A DNA stretch of 64,000 bases from Lolium rigidum (GCF_022539505.1 NC_061510.1:37535047-37599046); one strand, 5' to 3'. Positions 11,901 to 22,547 are shown, counted from the first letter of the stretch. The notes: generated by a model from the letters alone, not told the origin. Numbers and translations: made by a program.

Positions 11901-13040
11901 GAGGCGTACGATGGTCGGGGCCGTGCGTGTACTGTCGCGGCCGTGGCGGAAGGAAGCTTCCTCTCCGGCGGCGGTAGGCGCTAGGGGGTGACGCAAGCAT
12001 GTCCGGCAAGCTCCGCGTGGCGAGAGAGGTACTACGGCGCGCGGATTTGGTCGAGTACGGCGAGATTTGGCGAGCGCCGCGTGGACGTGTCCGTGCACTG
12101 GTGACGTCGCCATGCCGTTGGCGGCGTACTGGAGCGTACTGGGCGCGGCGATGGCGGGTCGTGGCGTCGTCCTCTCGTTCAACGGTGGGTACGGGCGATC
12201 TTCTGGGATCGTGGGCGACGCGTTTGACAAGGTTGCTTAGGCTGGAGAGGCAGGGAGAGAGGGGTGAGCGTCGAGGGGCGACGTGGCCGGCATGGCCATG
12301 GCCGGTCATGTTCTGGTCGTGTCCATGGTGTGTTTTTGCATGGGCTTGGTGTAGAAGGGTCCAGGGGTCAATGCTGAGGCAAGTGGTGAGCAAATGGTGG
12401 CCTGGTTTGATCACATTTCAAAAATGGAGATTGTTACATTCTGTTTCAAAGTCTCATCTTGGCATGCTTCTATCTCTTGATCCATGATGAATTTGAGGTG
12501 ATGATCTTTACAGAAGTTGTTCACCTTATTGAGTACTTGGATGACATGTCAAGAGTTGAATTTGTTTGGTTTGGAAAAAATGAAAAAGAGAGGCTCAAAG
12601 TAGGTACCAGACTATAAAAGTCAGAAATGACCATTATCATATGTGGTCATGTTTTCAAGTTTGAAATTGGTTTAAAAGCTATAACCTTGATTCTCCAAGT
12701 TGTAATTACTCAAATATATCATAACACAATTATTGGTGAAGATCAAATGAGTCTAGGATCAAATTTACAAAAAGATATAAACCATATGTTAGGGTTTTTA
12801 GGGTTTTTCTAGTATTTGATTTCTTTCTCTTTTTGGTGAATTTGGTTTATGATGATCACTTGATCACTTTAGGGTTTTAGAATTCATCACAAACACAAAG
12901 TAACAAACATCATGGCATAGCACTCAAAATGCACAAGTCCTATGCAGGGTACTATATGCAAGTAAAAGTTTTTGTTGGTTCTAAATTTTTGGATAATTGA
13001 AATTGTTCTTCTTCCTTTATTTGAGATTTGGGATGTTACA
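8973..13040 (-). repeat. Complete 5' LTR of the chromovirus (4,068 bp)
   Basis: Bounded on the plus strand by TGTCAACACCCGG at 8,973 and GGGATGTTACA at 13,040, giving the expected TG...CA ends. Its 3.08-kb right part repeats 1-3,084. A TATA-like box (TATAAATA on the minus strand, about 11,754-11,764) followed by a GC-rich stretch marks the likely promoter. The LTR is unusually long, and open frames inside have no recognisable product. Confidence 0.93.
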
Positions 13041-13103
13041 CGAAACAAGTATGTACAAATATCCGACAATTGTAATATGCAATGAATGAGTGATGCTGGC
13101 ATA

Positions 13104-13114
13104 CCTCCCCCCAA
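13104..13114 (-). promoter_or_regulatory. Polypurine-tract-like run at the 3' end of element A
   Basis: The minus strand reads CTTGGGGGGAGGTAT just after the stop of the 3' ORF, a position and composition fitting the polypurine tract of an LTR element. No LTR start follows within the 63 bp before the chromovirus boundary. Confidence 0.5.
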
Positions 13115-13140
13115 GCTTAGGCTTTTGGTCTAAGTGGAGA

Positions 13141-14289
13141 TCAATCGCACGGTGCCCATGAGGTGGCACCTCCGTAGTAAGATGAAGAAGGATCCTGTCC
13201 TTGGTACGTGCTGGAAGACGCACCAGGATACGTGATGGTGTACCCGTCGGAGGGCTCGGCGTCCTCGGAGTCGTGCTGCTGGTGAAAACCACGTATCCTC
13301 AGCTGCTCATCCACCTCCTCCTTAGAGCGCGACCACGATCTCCTACGAACACTGAACAAATCGGCCTGCGGCAAAGGGATTTCCCTCTCATCCCCGTCAA
13401 TAAACAACATTCTATAGAAAATATTTTCTAAATTAGATTTAGTTGTGACAAATTGGTGACTCTTCATAGCAGCAATATCAAGCTTAATAGGAGTTAGTTT
13501 CTCATCACTAGGATCAATAGAAAAACCTAGATACGCAACAATACGTGAGGCAATAATTCCTCCATAAATAGGTCCCTTACTATCTAAGCGACGAGCAATA
13601 AGAGCACCAAGATGATAAGGTGTACTTCCAGTAAGTGCAGCAACCAGAAAAGCAAGATGATAACTAAAAATGTTGCTAGTGTTCTCCCTACCAAGAATGC
13701 TAGTAGCAAGATAGTAAGTGAAATATCTAATGGCAGGGAGCTGAATGTTCCTTATCTTGCCGCGCTGAATGGTGCGGCTATCATCGTTGGTAACTTCTCG
13801 ATAGAGTTCCGTCAAAGCTTTGGGGCGGTTCTCGATCTTCTTCGCTGTACCTATAGGAGTAATATCCAATGCAGCACAAAAATCCTTCAACTTCATAGTA
13901 ATAGGCATGTCATAAATCCTAAATTTAACTGATGGTGTGAAGGGTGAGTTGCTGAATTTAAAGCTTTCAACAAAGATTTTAGTTAGCCTGTAAAATTGAT
14001 CACTCTCATCTTCCATATAGGTAGATAAGCCCACACTATTGATGAGAAACAAGAAGTCATCAAGTAGCCCTGCATTACGCAAAAAGTCAAAGCATGGAAA
14101 GGATGAAGCATTAGGAACTCCATTATCCTCTTCAGCTTCAAAGCTAGGTGCAATGACATCCTCATCATAGGATCGCCTAACTCGAGTGGCTGCCCTTGAA
14201 TGCCTTGCCGCTCTTGTCGTATCCCTCTCGAACACTTCTCCAAAGGTGTGGTTATGCATTTTCCTTTTCTGAAATTTTTCAACAATCAT
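13141..14289 (-). CDS. ATHILA-type ORF in the env position of element A
   Basis: An uninterrupted 382-aa frame downstream of gag-protease. The central part (MKLKDFCAALDITPIG, then RYFTYYLATSILGRENTSNIFSYHLAFLVAALTG) resembles the ATHILA ORF-1 family, found between pol and the 3' LTR of Athila elements; its function is unknown. The N-terminus is basic (RAARHSRAATRVRRS) and the C-terminus is rich in Ser, Tyr and Gly. I see no signal peptide or clear membrane anchor, so a viral-envelope role is not supported here. The first Met at 14,289 is preceded by stops; an internal Met (MHNHTFGEV) is an alternative start. Confidence 0.65.
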   Translation of the reverse strand: MIVEKFQKRKMHNHTFGEVFERDTTRAARHSRAATRVRRSYDEDVIAPSFEAEEDNGVPNASSFPCFDFLRNAGLLDDFLFLINSVGLSTYMEDESDQFYRLTKIFVESFKFSNSPFTPSVKFRIYDMPITMKLKDFCAALDITPIGTAKKIENRPKALTELYREVTNDDSRTIQRGKIRNIQLPAIRYFTYYLATSILGRENTSNIFSYHLAFLVAALTGSTPYHLGALIARRLDSKGPIYGGIIASRIVAYLGFSIDPSDEKLTPIKLDIAAMKSHQFVTTKSNLENIFYRMLFIDGDEREIPLPQADLFSVRRRSWSRSKEEVDEQLRIRGFHQQHDSEDAEPSDGYTITYPGASSSTYQGQDPSSSYYGGATSWAPCD

Positions 14290-15052
14290 TATAAAGTTGA
14301 TTTCGAGACATATAAATGAGGGAAACTACTATAGGAACTTGATAGAGTACTAAACATGCATCAAAACTAATTTTTACAACTTAGAACAAGCATGCAAACT
14401 CACTTAACATGTCACCTATAGCAGCAAAATACTCAAGATATACTCAACCAAACAAAATTCTATTTGGATAATCGGAGGAGTCACATACCGAAGAACAAAT
14501 GCCCCAAATTTCAGCAGCAAAGATGGGCTGAGCAAGGAGATCAAAAATCTCGAGCAAGAACAGCAAGAAACTCGGGTTTGAACAATGGTGGTGTGTTTTC
14601 CCGTGAAAGAGAGTGGAGTGGTAGGTGGATGAGTGAGTGGAGGGCCAAGTGGGGGCCCTCACCACAGGGTGGCGCGCCCCCCTTGCTGGCCGCGCCGGCA
14701 CATGGGGTGCAGCCCTGGGGTGCCCCACTGGTCAGCCCCATGCACTCCCAGGTTGCATTTTGAAAAATAGGACCAGTGATATAATTTTTGTAAATTTTTG
14801 AAAACTTCGAAAAATGCACATTTCCGGGTGTTAAAATAACTATTACGAGGCGAGAAAAAGATTTTCAAACTTCTAAACAACTAACGCATCTTGCAAAACA
14901 AATAGTACTACAGAAAGTAAACAAGTGTGGAGAAAGAAAGAAATGTTGTTTAGCTCTTCCATGCATATAAAATGTACTTGTTAACAAGGTTGATCAAGTC
15001 TTGCCACCAAATAAATTTTACGTGACATAAGAAGAAGTAAACCTCAAATCAA
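14290..15052. other. Non-coding spacer of element A where pol would be expected
   Basis: A stretch of 763 bp with A/T-rich flanks and a GC-rich centre (about 14,640-14,750). I find no RT, RNase H or integrase motif on either strand. In a full Athila element several kilobases of pol would lie near here. Confidence 0.6.
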
Positions 15053-15682
15053 TCATGTTACCTTATATTGTATTGATATGGATCCAATCATAATATTTTG
15101 ATATCCTTGTTTAGGCTCATATATAGGACAACCAATAACTCCCACTTTGATAGTTCTCAAATTAGAAATTGTATTAACTCCATATACTTTATCAATCCTC
15201 TTGGGAAAATAAACAGTATGCTCCTTATCATCAACATTGAAAGTAACTTTTCCTTTATTGCAATCAATAACAGCCCCTGCAGTGTTAAGAAAAGGTCTTC
15301 CAAGAATAATAGACATATTATCATCTTCAGGCATTTCCAACACAATAAAATCAGTTAATATTAAGTAACTATTAGTAACTTGAACAAGAATATCCTCACA
15401 TATACCAACAGGAACAGCAATAGATTTATCAGCCATTTGCAAAGATATATCAGTTGGTATCAACTTATCTAAATAAAGTCTCTTGTAAACAGAAAAAGGC
15501 ATAACACTAACTCCTGCTCCCAAATCACATAGAGCAGTTCTAACATAATTATTCTTGATGGAACAAGGAATAGTCGGTATACCTAGGTCTCCCGAGCTTC
15601 TTTGGAACCTTGCCATTGAAAGAGTAATTAGCAAGCATAGTGGAAATCTCCTCATTAGGAATTTTCCTTTTGTTAGAGACAA
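15053..15682 (-). CDS. Athila-type aspartic protease of element A
   Basis: A 209-aa frame with the Athila-class protease region: CDLGAGVSVMPFSVYKRL includes the active-site segment, here D-L-G-A where most proteases have D-S/T-G-A, followed by the conserved ILGRPFLNTAGAVIDC. It overlaps the gag end in another frame and ends at a stop near 15,053. The N-terminal 25 residues are probably a frame artefact. It would process the Gag polyprotein; no pol product follows. Confidence 0.7.
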   Translation of the reverse strand: MSLTKGKFLMRRFPLCLLITLSMARFQRSSGDLGIPTIPCSIKNNYVRTALCDLGAGVSVMPFSVYKRLYLDKLIPTDISLQMADKSIAVPVGICEDILVQVTNSYLILTDFIVLEMPEDDNMSIILGRPFLNTAGAVIDCNKGKVTFNVDDKEHTVYFPKRIDKVYGVNTISNLRTIKVGVIGCPIYEPKQGYQNIMIGSISIQYKVT

Positions 15683-15714
15683 TATCTTTCATATAGTTTG
15701 AATAAGGAGGCAAT

Positions 15715-17720
15715 TTAATAGCATCGAGTCAAAGGGATTTGCAGGAACAAAGGTTTCATCCAATCACAAAATTTATTATAGTGTTCTTCCTCCTTTGATT
15801 TTAGTTTCTTAACAGGAAAAGGCATTTGCTTTTGAACCCAAGGTTCTCTTTCATTACCATGTTTCTTAGAAATAAAATCCTCTTTAGTGTACTTTTTATT
15901 TTTAGCATGCTTTTCAGGTTCATCTTCAACCTCTTCTTTATCAGAAACATCATTCTTATCATTATCTTTATCATGTTCATTACCACTTTCAGTTTCAGCA
16001 TCAGAAATAGAAATACTATTAGGATCATTAACAGGCTCAGAGGATTCTACAACAATTTTATGTTTCTTCTTCTTTTTCTTAGAAGGAGCACTAATTTCTT
16101 TAGTTCGTTGAGAATCATGTTCAACTCTTTTGGGATGCCCCTCAGGATATAGAGGATCCTGGGTAGAAACACCACCTCTAGTTGTTACTTCATAAGCATG
16201 ATTTTCTTTAGAAGTATTTTTTAACAAGTCATTTTGCACTTTAGTGAGTTCATCAATTTGAGTTTGAACCATATGAAAATGTTTAACAAGCATCTTAACA
16301 TCATTGGAGGTTCTCTCCACAATATCATGCAATTTACTAATAGCCTGAGAATTTTCCATTAAATGATTCTCTACTCTCATATTAAAGTTATCTTGCTTAA
16401 CAACATAATTATCAAATTCATCTAAACATTGATCCGGAGGTTTTGAGTAAGGAATATCTTCTTTATCAAAGCGTTGAAGAGAATGTACCTCAATCGTAGA
16501 TGAAGGGGGAGTTATCTTACATAAATCTTCTATGGGGGGTAAGTTCTTCACATCTTCAGATTTAATACCTTTCTCTTTAAGAGATTTCTTGGCTTCCCTA
16601 TCTTCATCATTTAATTTAATCATACCCCTCTTCTTCAATATTGGTGTTGGGGTTGGTTCAGGTGTAGTCCAATCATCATGATTTTGGCTTATTCTAGCCA
16701 TTAATTCTTCAGCTTCATCTGGAGTTCTTTTCCTGAAAACACAACCAGCACAACTATCCAGGTATGCCCTAGACTCAATGGTTAGTCCACTATAAAATAT
16801 ATCAAGTAAGTCATGCTTTTCCAAATCATGTCCAGGCCGAGCTATAAGAAGAGAGCAAAACCTTGCCCAAGCTTCAGGCAATTTCTCTCCATCTTCCTGG
16901 TCAAAACTATAAATTTTCTGCAAAGCAATATGTTGAGCACTAGCAGGAAAGTATTTTCGAAAGAAAACATCAAGCAAACTACTTGGACTATCAATAGAAT
17001 CAGGAGGCAAACTATTATACCAAGTTTTAGCATCATCCTTTAATGAGAAAGGAAAAAATTGAGCAACAAAATAAGTACGATTCTTGGTATCATCAGAAAA
17101 CAAGCTACTCAAAGTAGAAAGCTCAATCATGTGCTCTACAACACTTTCTTTGTCAGTACCACAAAAAGGTGTTTTCTCAACAATAGATATATGAGATAAA
17201 TCAAGAGAAAAATCATAATCCTTATCCTTAATGTTTATAGGAGATGTGGCAAATTTAGGATCGGAGACGAGTTTATATCTAACAAAGACGTTGTGCAAGA
17301 AGCTTTTTAATGTTACTTGCATCGGTAGTAGCATTACATTTATCAATAAAATCATCATCAAGTTCCACATAATCTTCATCAAGATCATCACTAGAGTATT
17401 CAACGTGACTCGGTGAATTAACAGTGTAATAAGTATTTTCATTAGGAATTTCGTATTTTCAATTTGTCTAGACCTAGCAATTGTAGCATCTAGAAAAGGA
17501 CCTAATGAACCATTATCATCAAGAACAGTGAGAAGCATCATCAAGATTATAAGAGGAATTTCCGTATTCAGCAGAAATACCAAGCATGTGAAGCTTGTGG
17601 TGGTGAAACAAGTTGACTTATCACGAGATGGTGAATCAAGAGCAGCAGAGGTACTCGTAGTTGTACCTTTTCTTGTAGTGGATGGTAATATGGCGACTTT
17701 AGCATCGCGAGATTTACCCA
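15715..17720 (-). pseudogene. Athila-like Gag of element A
   Basis: Likely start at 17,720 (MGKSRDAKVAILPSTTRKG). The N-terminal third has lost its frame over part of its length. From about 17,240 it reads well: LKDDAKTWYNSLPPDSI and FFRKYFPASAQ are the retrotransposon-gag core. A helical region follows (VKMLVKHFHMVQTQIDELTKVQNDLL), then a charged, Lys/Asp/Glu-rich tail. The related copy in element B lacks the core (see 46,990-48,677). Confidence 0.82.
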
Positions 17721-17780
17721 TGATGGAGGATTTGCAGCGAACAATATCAATTCGAGTGAACTTGCAAATAAAGCTATGCT

Positions 17781-17797
17781 CCTCTGCAATGGCGCAG
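17781..17797 (-). promoter_or_regulatory. Degenerate tRNA-Asp-type primer site of element A
   Basis: The plus strand reads CCTCTGCAATGGCGCAG 11 bp from the LTR start. The same position in element B is CTCCCGGCAACGGCGCC, close to the complement of tRNA-Asp. The element A site has decayed. Confidence 0.6.
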
Positions 17798-17807
17798 AAA
17801 ATAGTCT

Positions 17808-19185
17808 TGATGACCCACAAGTATAGGGGATCGCAATGATCTTCGAGGGAAGTAAAACCCAATTTATTGATTCGACACAAGGGAGCCAAAGAATATTTGT
17901 AAGACTTAACAACGGAGTTGTCAATTCAGCTGCACCTGGAAACAGACTTGCTCGCAAGAGTTTATCAGTAGCAACAGTTTTATAGCAGTAGCGGTAGTGA
18001 AATATAAGCAGCAGTGTAATAAAGACAGCAGTAGTGATTATAGTAAACAACAGGATTAAAATACTGTAGGCATAGGGATGGATGAACGGGCGCTGCATGG
18101 ATAAGAGAATTCATGTAATAATCAAGGCAGGGCATTTGCAGATAATAATAAGACAGTATCCAAGTACTAAATAACCATAGGCATGTGTTCCGTATATAGT
18201 CGTACGTGCTCGCAATGAGAAACTTGCACAACATCTATTGTCCTACCAGCCGGTGGCAGCCAGGCCTCTAGGGAAACTACTGGTAATTAAGGTACTCCTT
18301 TTAATAGAGTACCGGAGCAAAACATTAACACTCCGTGAACACGTGTGATCCTCATATCACTGCCTTCCCCTCCGGTTGTCCCAATTTCTGTCACTTTGGG
18401 GCCTCGGGTTCCGCACAGCAATATGTGTATACAACTTGCAGGTAAGATCATAAAACAATGAATATCATCATGAATCAATAACATGTTCAGATCTGAAATC
18501 ATGGCACTTGGGCCCTAGTGACAAGAATTAAGCATAACAAGTTGCAACAATATCATAAAAGTACCAACTACGGATACTAGGCACTATGCCCTAACAATCT
18601 TATGCTATTACATGAACAATCTCATCCAACTCCTACAGCGGGAGATTTACTCACACATGGATGGGGGAAGCATGGATGGTTGATGGAGAGGCGTCGGTGG
18701 TGATGATGGCGATGATCTCCTCCAATTCCCCGTCCCGGCAGGGTGCCAGAACGGAGTTTCTGATCCCGAGATTGAGTTTCGCGATGGCGGCGGAGTTCTG
18801 GATGTCTTCTGGCAAATTGGTCGAACCCCCGTGCGTTTTTAGGTCAAGGGCTTTAAGTAGTCCAGAGGAGAGCGTCGGGGGCTGGCCGAGGCGGCGCCAC
18901 CATAGGGCGGCGCGGCCCAGGGGCCCACCGTGCCGCCTTGTGGTGGGCACTCCTCATGGCCCCCCTCCGTCTCGTCTTCTGGCTCCGTAAGTCTTCTGTG
19001 AAAATAGGCCCATTGCAATTATTTTTGGGGATTTTCCTGAAAGTTGATTTTCTGCACAAAAATAAGACACCAGGGCAACTGCTGAAAACAACGTTAATCC
19101 GTGTTAGTTGTATCCAAATTACACAAATTAGAGGCAAAACAATAGCAAAAGTGTTCGCGAAAGTGGATACGTTTTGGACGTATCA
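17808..19185 (-). repeat. 5' LTR of element A (1,378 bp)
   Basis: Starts TGATGACCCACAAGTATAGG and ends GTTTTGGACGTATCA on the plus strand. It aligns along its length with the LTR of element B (48,765-50,148), showing both are the same family. The partner LTR is outside the window. Confidence 0.88.
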
Positions 19186-19628
19186 CCAGCCACAAACTTG
19201 TCAGGTAAGACACACTTAAGGAGTTCAAGCTCTTTCGCAATGCACTGTATCTCATGAGCTTGTTCGAATACAGAACGGTTGTTTACCATCCTGATGTCAT
19301 GGAAAATCTCCATGATGTACAGTTCACTGCCTGCATCGGTTGCACCGAATTTAGCATTCAGTGCATCCTAGAGCTCTTTACCATCTGTTATGTGCATGTA
19401 CACATCACACAGACGATCAGCAAGAATACTCAGAACGCATCCGACGAAGAATGTATTGTTTTCCTTGAACTTGTTCTGATCTTGGTTAGATATAGTTCCT
19501 TCAGGTAAACCATCACTAACTTCGAACACTTTCAGATGAGTAAGCCGGAGCGTGGCCTTAACCTGCCACCTCTTAAAGTGCACACCGGTAAACTTATCCG
19601 CCCTCAGTGCATCAGCAAAACCAGCCAT
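19186..19628 (-). pseudogene. Ty1/copia Gag, truncated by element A
   Basis: From the ATG at 19,628 (MAGFADALRADKFTG) the minus strand reads a Copia-type Gag N-terminus: FKRWQVKATLRLTHLKVFEV and LCDVYMHITDGKEL. A TAG stop follows at about 19,368, and the same frame continues beyond it (MEIFHDIRMVNNRSVFEQAHEI), so this is one in-frame nonsense change rather than the natural end. Reading stops at 19,185 where element A is inserted. The rest of the element would lie left of the window. Confidence 0.8.
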
Positions 19629-20683
19629 TGTTAACTCAGGAAATTGCCTACAATTAGGTTTTTGGATTGTTGGATAATTAGGCACAATTTCCATAATTAA
19701 TTCCAGAGTATTAAGCCTGATGATAGTAACTACTAACTGAAACTCGAACATACTAGATGCATTAATCAACATGAATAGTAGTAGGGCAAACAGTACAACA
19801 TCCATCGCTAAACATATCGAGATTTGTCGTGCGTACCGATCTGGTGGTGGTGGCGGTGGCGGTGTAGCAGATGACGTCGCAGCAGTAACGTTGTTGATGA
19901 CAACATTGTTGACGACGGGAACGACGGGTCGAAGTAGACGGCGTTGAAGATGACGGTAGGCAGCACCGCCCGACTTGGACGGAATGCGACCCGTGATGAA
20001 GAACTTGAGCAGTCGCGCAATAGGATCACAAAGGCGATTGGTTCCGGAGACCTGCTCTCCCGTTCGCCGATGCACGTCGGCGCGTGAGATGGAGTAGGCT
20101 ACGATGGCGACGCAAGCAGAGAGAGGTGGAAACCCTAACTCGTGTATCAGATAGCTTTCTGCGGTAGCCGGGCAAGAGATTATATAGGCTCAGGAAACCC
20201 TAGGCAACGTGGGGCACGCCCACGTCGCGCGCACGTTTCGAGTCGGTTACAGATAGCCCACGGTCCGGGAGCGACCCGAATCGACTAACTGTGACACGTC
20301 CGTCTAGGACTCTGTTCATTTTCCTGAGCTGCAAAAAGTAAGGAAAGTCTCGGCTCAAGGCTCAATCCACTCACCACAAGCGCGGAGCGCGTCGTGACGT
20401 GTCGTGTTGATTCGAGACGAGCGAGCGAGGAGGAGGAGGAGCGTGCGTGTAGCACTCCTATGCTCACTCACTTACTAGTGGTGGAACAACCCACCTTATA
20501 AGGTGGTCTAACTTCCTCCCAACTTTTCATGTGGGACTAAACTTCCCACCTCTTGCCACTCCCTAGTGAGGTGCCACCCACTTGGGCTCAAACTCACAAG
20601 GCTGCCACTATTTGAGCTTTGAGATTTATAGGGAAAACTGAAATCTAATTTGGGCCACTAAAAATGGACCCAATATTTCAACA
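19629..20683 (-). repeat. 5' LTR and leader of the truncated Copia element
   Basis: Upstream of the Copia gag. The plus strand ends CAATATTTCAACA at 20,683, so the minus strand opens TGTTGAAATATTGGG, a plausible TG-type LTR start. A TATA-like TATATAATC reads leftwards near 20,175-20,187. I could not find a clear primer site or the inner LTR edge. A Pro/pyrimidine-rich microsatellite (GGTGGTGGCGGT) lies at about 19,840-19,865. Confidence 0.55.
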
Positions 20684-21606
20684 TTTACATACTTGGATGG
20701 GTCGAGGATGGATATCACTTGGATGTCTCCTTGAGGAGCAGGTTGGTGGAATGCATGTTCCCTTGCTCAGATCGGATCGGCAGTGAGATAGCAACGACAA
20801 TGGAGCACTGGCTTCCCTTCTCTTGTTCTTCCACAAGGATCCGTAGATACATGGGCTCTAATTCATACCCTCACAGAAAAATCAACCAAAAATTTCATAC
20901 AGGATTCAAATCGAAAAGAAATCACGGAAGCAAATCGGAAGCAAATGAGTAGATGAAAACCTACCACGAACATGGACAAGAAAGGGAATTAATACACAAA
21001 AAACATGCCTGAAGCAAATCCTCCAAGGCTGGATGCAATTTCTCCACTGCTTCAGCCGGCCTCGATCTCCTTGGGCATGTCTGTTAGCGCCGTGGTTGGA
21101 GGGGACAAGAGGCTTGGCCGTGAAAAACGAATGGGGGCGCAGATGAGACCGCAGGGTCGAGGACGACGAGGGTGGCGCCTCCCTTCCCGCCGGCCATCGC
21201 ATGGTGTAGATGCCAATGATAGGTCACCCTCGAGGAAATGGCACGCGAGGAGTTGGACGACCATGGAGATGCCGATCAGGTGACGCTGCCGTATACGACC
21301 TCCAGCTGCAACCCCTGAACTTCCGTTATAGCAACCACATGATGGGGGTTTCGTTCCTCCCGTCGGAGGTGGTAGGCGGCGGCTGCCGTCACAGATCGAC
21401 ACAAGGAAGGCGGGAGAAAACCTAGAGGCGACTTCTATTTTGTGTTCCATTGGCCGGCGGTAGTACATGAAACTGGGCCAGGCCCATAAGGAGGCGATAG
21501 ATGAAGCGGGACAATCGATCGCCGAAGCCAACTGGTAAGCGGGACAATCGATCGCCGGAGCCGCCTGGGATGGCGTGACGACGGAACAGGTTAGTAGAGA
21601 TAATAC
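20684..21606. other. Unassigned sequence between Copia LTR and Harbinger-like element
   Basis: I recognise no gene here. The minus strand has a 198-aa open frame (21,052-21,648) of low-complexity Pro/Ser/Arg composition with no family resemblance. A 33-bp direct repeat (GCGGGACAATCGATCGCCG core) occurs twice, at 21,506-21,538 and 21,539-21,568. Confidence 0.4.
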
Positions 21607-21609
21607 TAA

Positions 21610-22544
21610 GGGTGTGTTTGGTAGCCTGGGGCTACTCAGATTCTCCATCTCTCTTCAGCTATGCTGACCTCAACTATGCTCAGTACAGATTGTTGCCTTT
21701 GTTTGTTAGGCCGGGTGTGTTGAGAATCTCTGAGTAGAGAAGCTGTTTGGTGCTCATGTATGACTAGAGCCGGGCTATACAAAATAAAAAGCAATCGGGT
21801 CCCTAAATATATGACACAAAAGCAATCGGGTCCTTGTGGTGCCATGGCGGCCGTGGCTGGAGGTCGTGGACGACGGCGCGAGGCCGTGGACGGCAGTGCG
21901 AGGTTGTCGACAGCGGCGCGAGGCCGTGGACGTCGCGCAGGTCGGCGCGAGGCCCTGTCAGAAACGCAATCGGGTCCCTGGCGACGAAACTCCGGCGAGG
22001 ATGCTCCGTTGACCGAGCTCCGGTGGCGGCGCGAGGCCGTGGCTGGTCGTCGCGGAGCTGGCCGTCCGGGCGCGAGGCCGTGGCCGGTCGCGTGTGCTCT
22101 GGCGAGGGAGCTCCGGTGGCGAAGGATCTCCGCTGACCGTGGCTGTCCCCGAGCGAGGAGCTCCGGCGTGAAGGTGCGGGCGGCCGGCCGGCGTCGTCCC
22201 GGCGTCGAGGCGGTGGCGTCCGGCGTCGAGGAGGCGGCGCAGAGGGCGGCGTCAAGAGCGGGCGATTTTGGAGCGAGAGCGGCTACGGTGGGAATGAGCG
22301 AGACCGGTCCGACCCCTGTTGGATTTTGGCCCGCGCCGCGAGGCGCGGGGGTTTTTCCGGGCGAGGTCAGCCCCGCCTGAGTGCGAAGCTCGATTTGAGC
22401 TTCTCGTCGGGCGGTGGCGAGAGGCCTTTTCCGGTGAGTTGGGCAGTGCCCACTTGGGAGAGCCGACCTACCAAACAGCTAAAATCTCAGAAATCTCTGT
22501 TGAGATGGGATTTTCTGGGTTGGCCCGACCTACCAAACACACCC
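21610..22544. mobile_element. Harbinger/Tourist-like non-autonomous element 1 (935 bp)
   Basis: Perfect 15-bp terminal inverted repeats (GGGTGTGTTTGGTAG and its complement) flanked by the 3-bp duplication TAA (21,607-21,609 and 22,545-22,547). The TAA/TTA duplication and GGGTGTGTTTGG end fit PIF/Harbinger (Tourist-like) elements. The interior is GC-rich with repeated GGCGCGAGGCCGTGG units and three copies of GCAATCGGGTCC (about 21,791, 21,822 and 21,967). A 206-aa plus-strand frame over it (21,760-22,380) is Arg/Ala/Gly-rich with no transposase motif. It ends 512 bp upstream of the macro-domain gene start. Confidence 0.75.
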
Positions 22545-22547
22545 TAA

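Larger units (their letters stand above)
1..13040 (-). mobile_element. Ty3/gypsy chromovirus (Tekay type), left end outside window
   Basis: A gypsy-class LTR retrotransposon read on the minus strand. The complete right (5') LTR is 8,973-13,040. The left (3') LTR is cut by the window start and covers 1-3,084, matching 9,962-13,040. The internal region (3,085-8,972, 5,888 bp) carries in transcription order a primer site, a leader ORF, gag, protease, RT/RNase H, integrase and a chromodomain, the order of Ty3/gypsy elements. Chromodomain plus initiator-Met primer site point to the Tekay/Del branch. Hand alignment of the LTRs gives roughly 25-30 substitutions and about ten small indels over 3.08 kb, so insertion is recent. 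The 5 bp right of the element (cgaaa) would be the target duplication; the left flank is not visible. Confidence 0.93.
13041..19185 (-). mobile_element. Athila-like gypsy element A without pol, 3' LTR not visible
   Basis: Minus-strand element with its 5' LTR at 17,808-19,185, a tRNA-Asp-like primer site, gag, protease and a 3' ORF of ATHILA type. RT, RNase H and integrase are absent: only about 760 bp separate protease from the 3' ORF. The chromovirus interrupts it at 13,040, so its 3' LTR should lie beyond the left edge of the window. It belongs to the same family as element B at 46,870-50,148. The 5 bp to its right (ccagc) would be the target duplication. Confidence 0.85.

Noticed and set aside
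13141..14289. Reading the 382-aa ORF of element A as a viral envelope protein
   Set aside because: No signal peptide, no clear transmembrane anchor and no glycosylation pattern stand out. The similarity is to ATHILA ORF-1, whose role is unknown.
21610..22544. hAT family for the first TIR element (8-bp duplication)
   Set aside because: The 8-bp flanks match at only about 5 of 8 positions, while TAA matches exactly on both sides and the tip fits Harbinger/Tourist.
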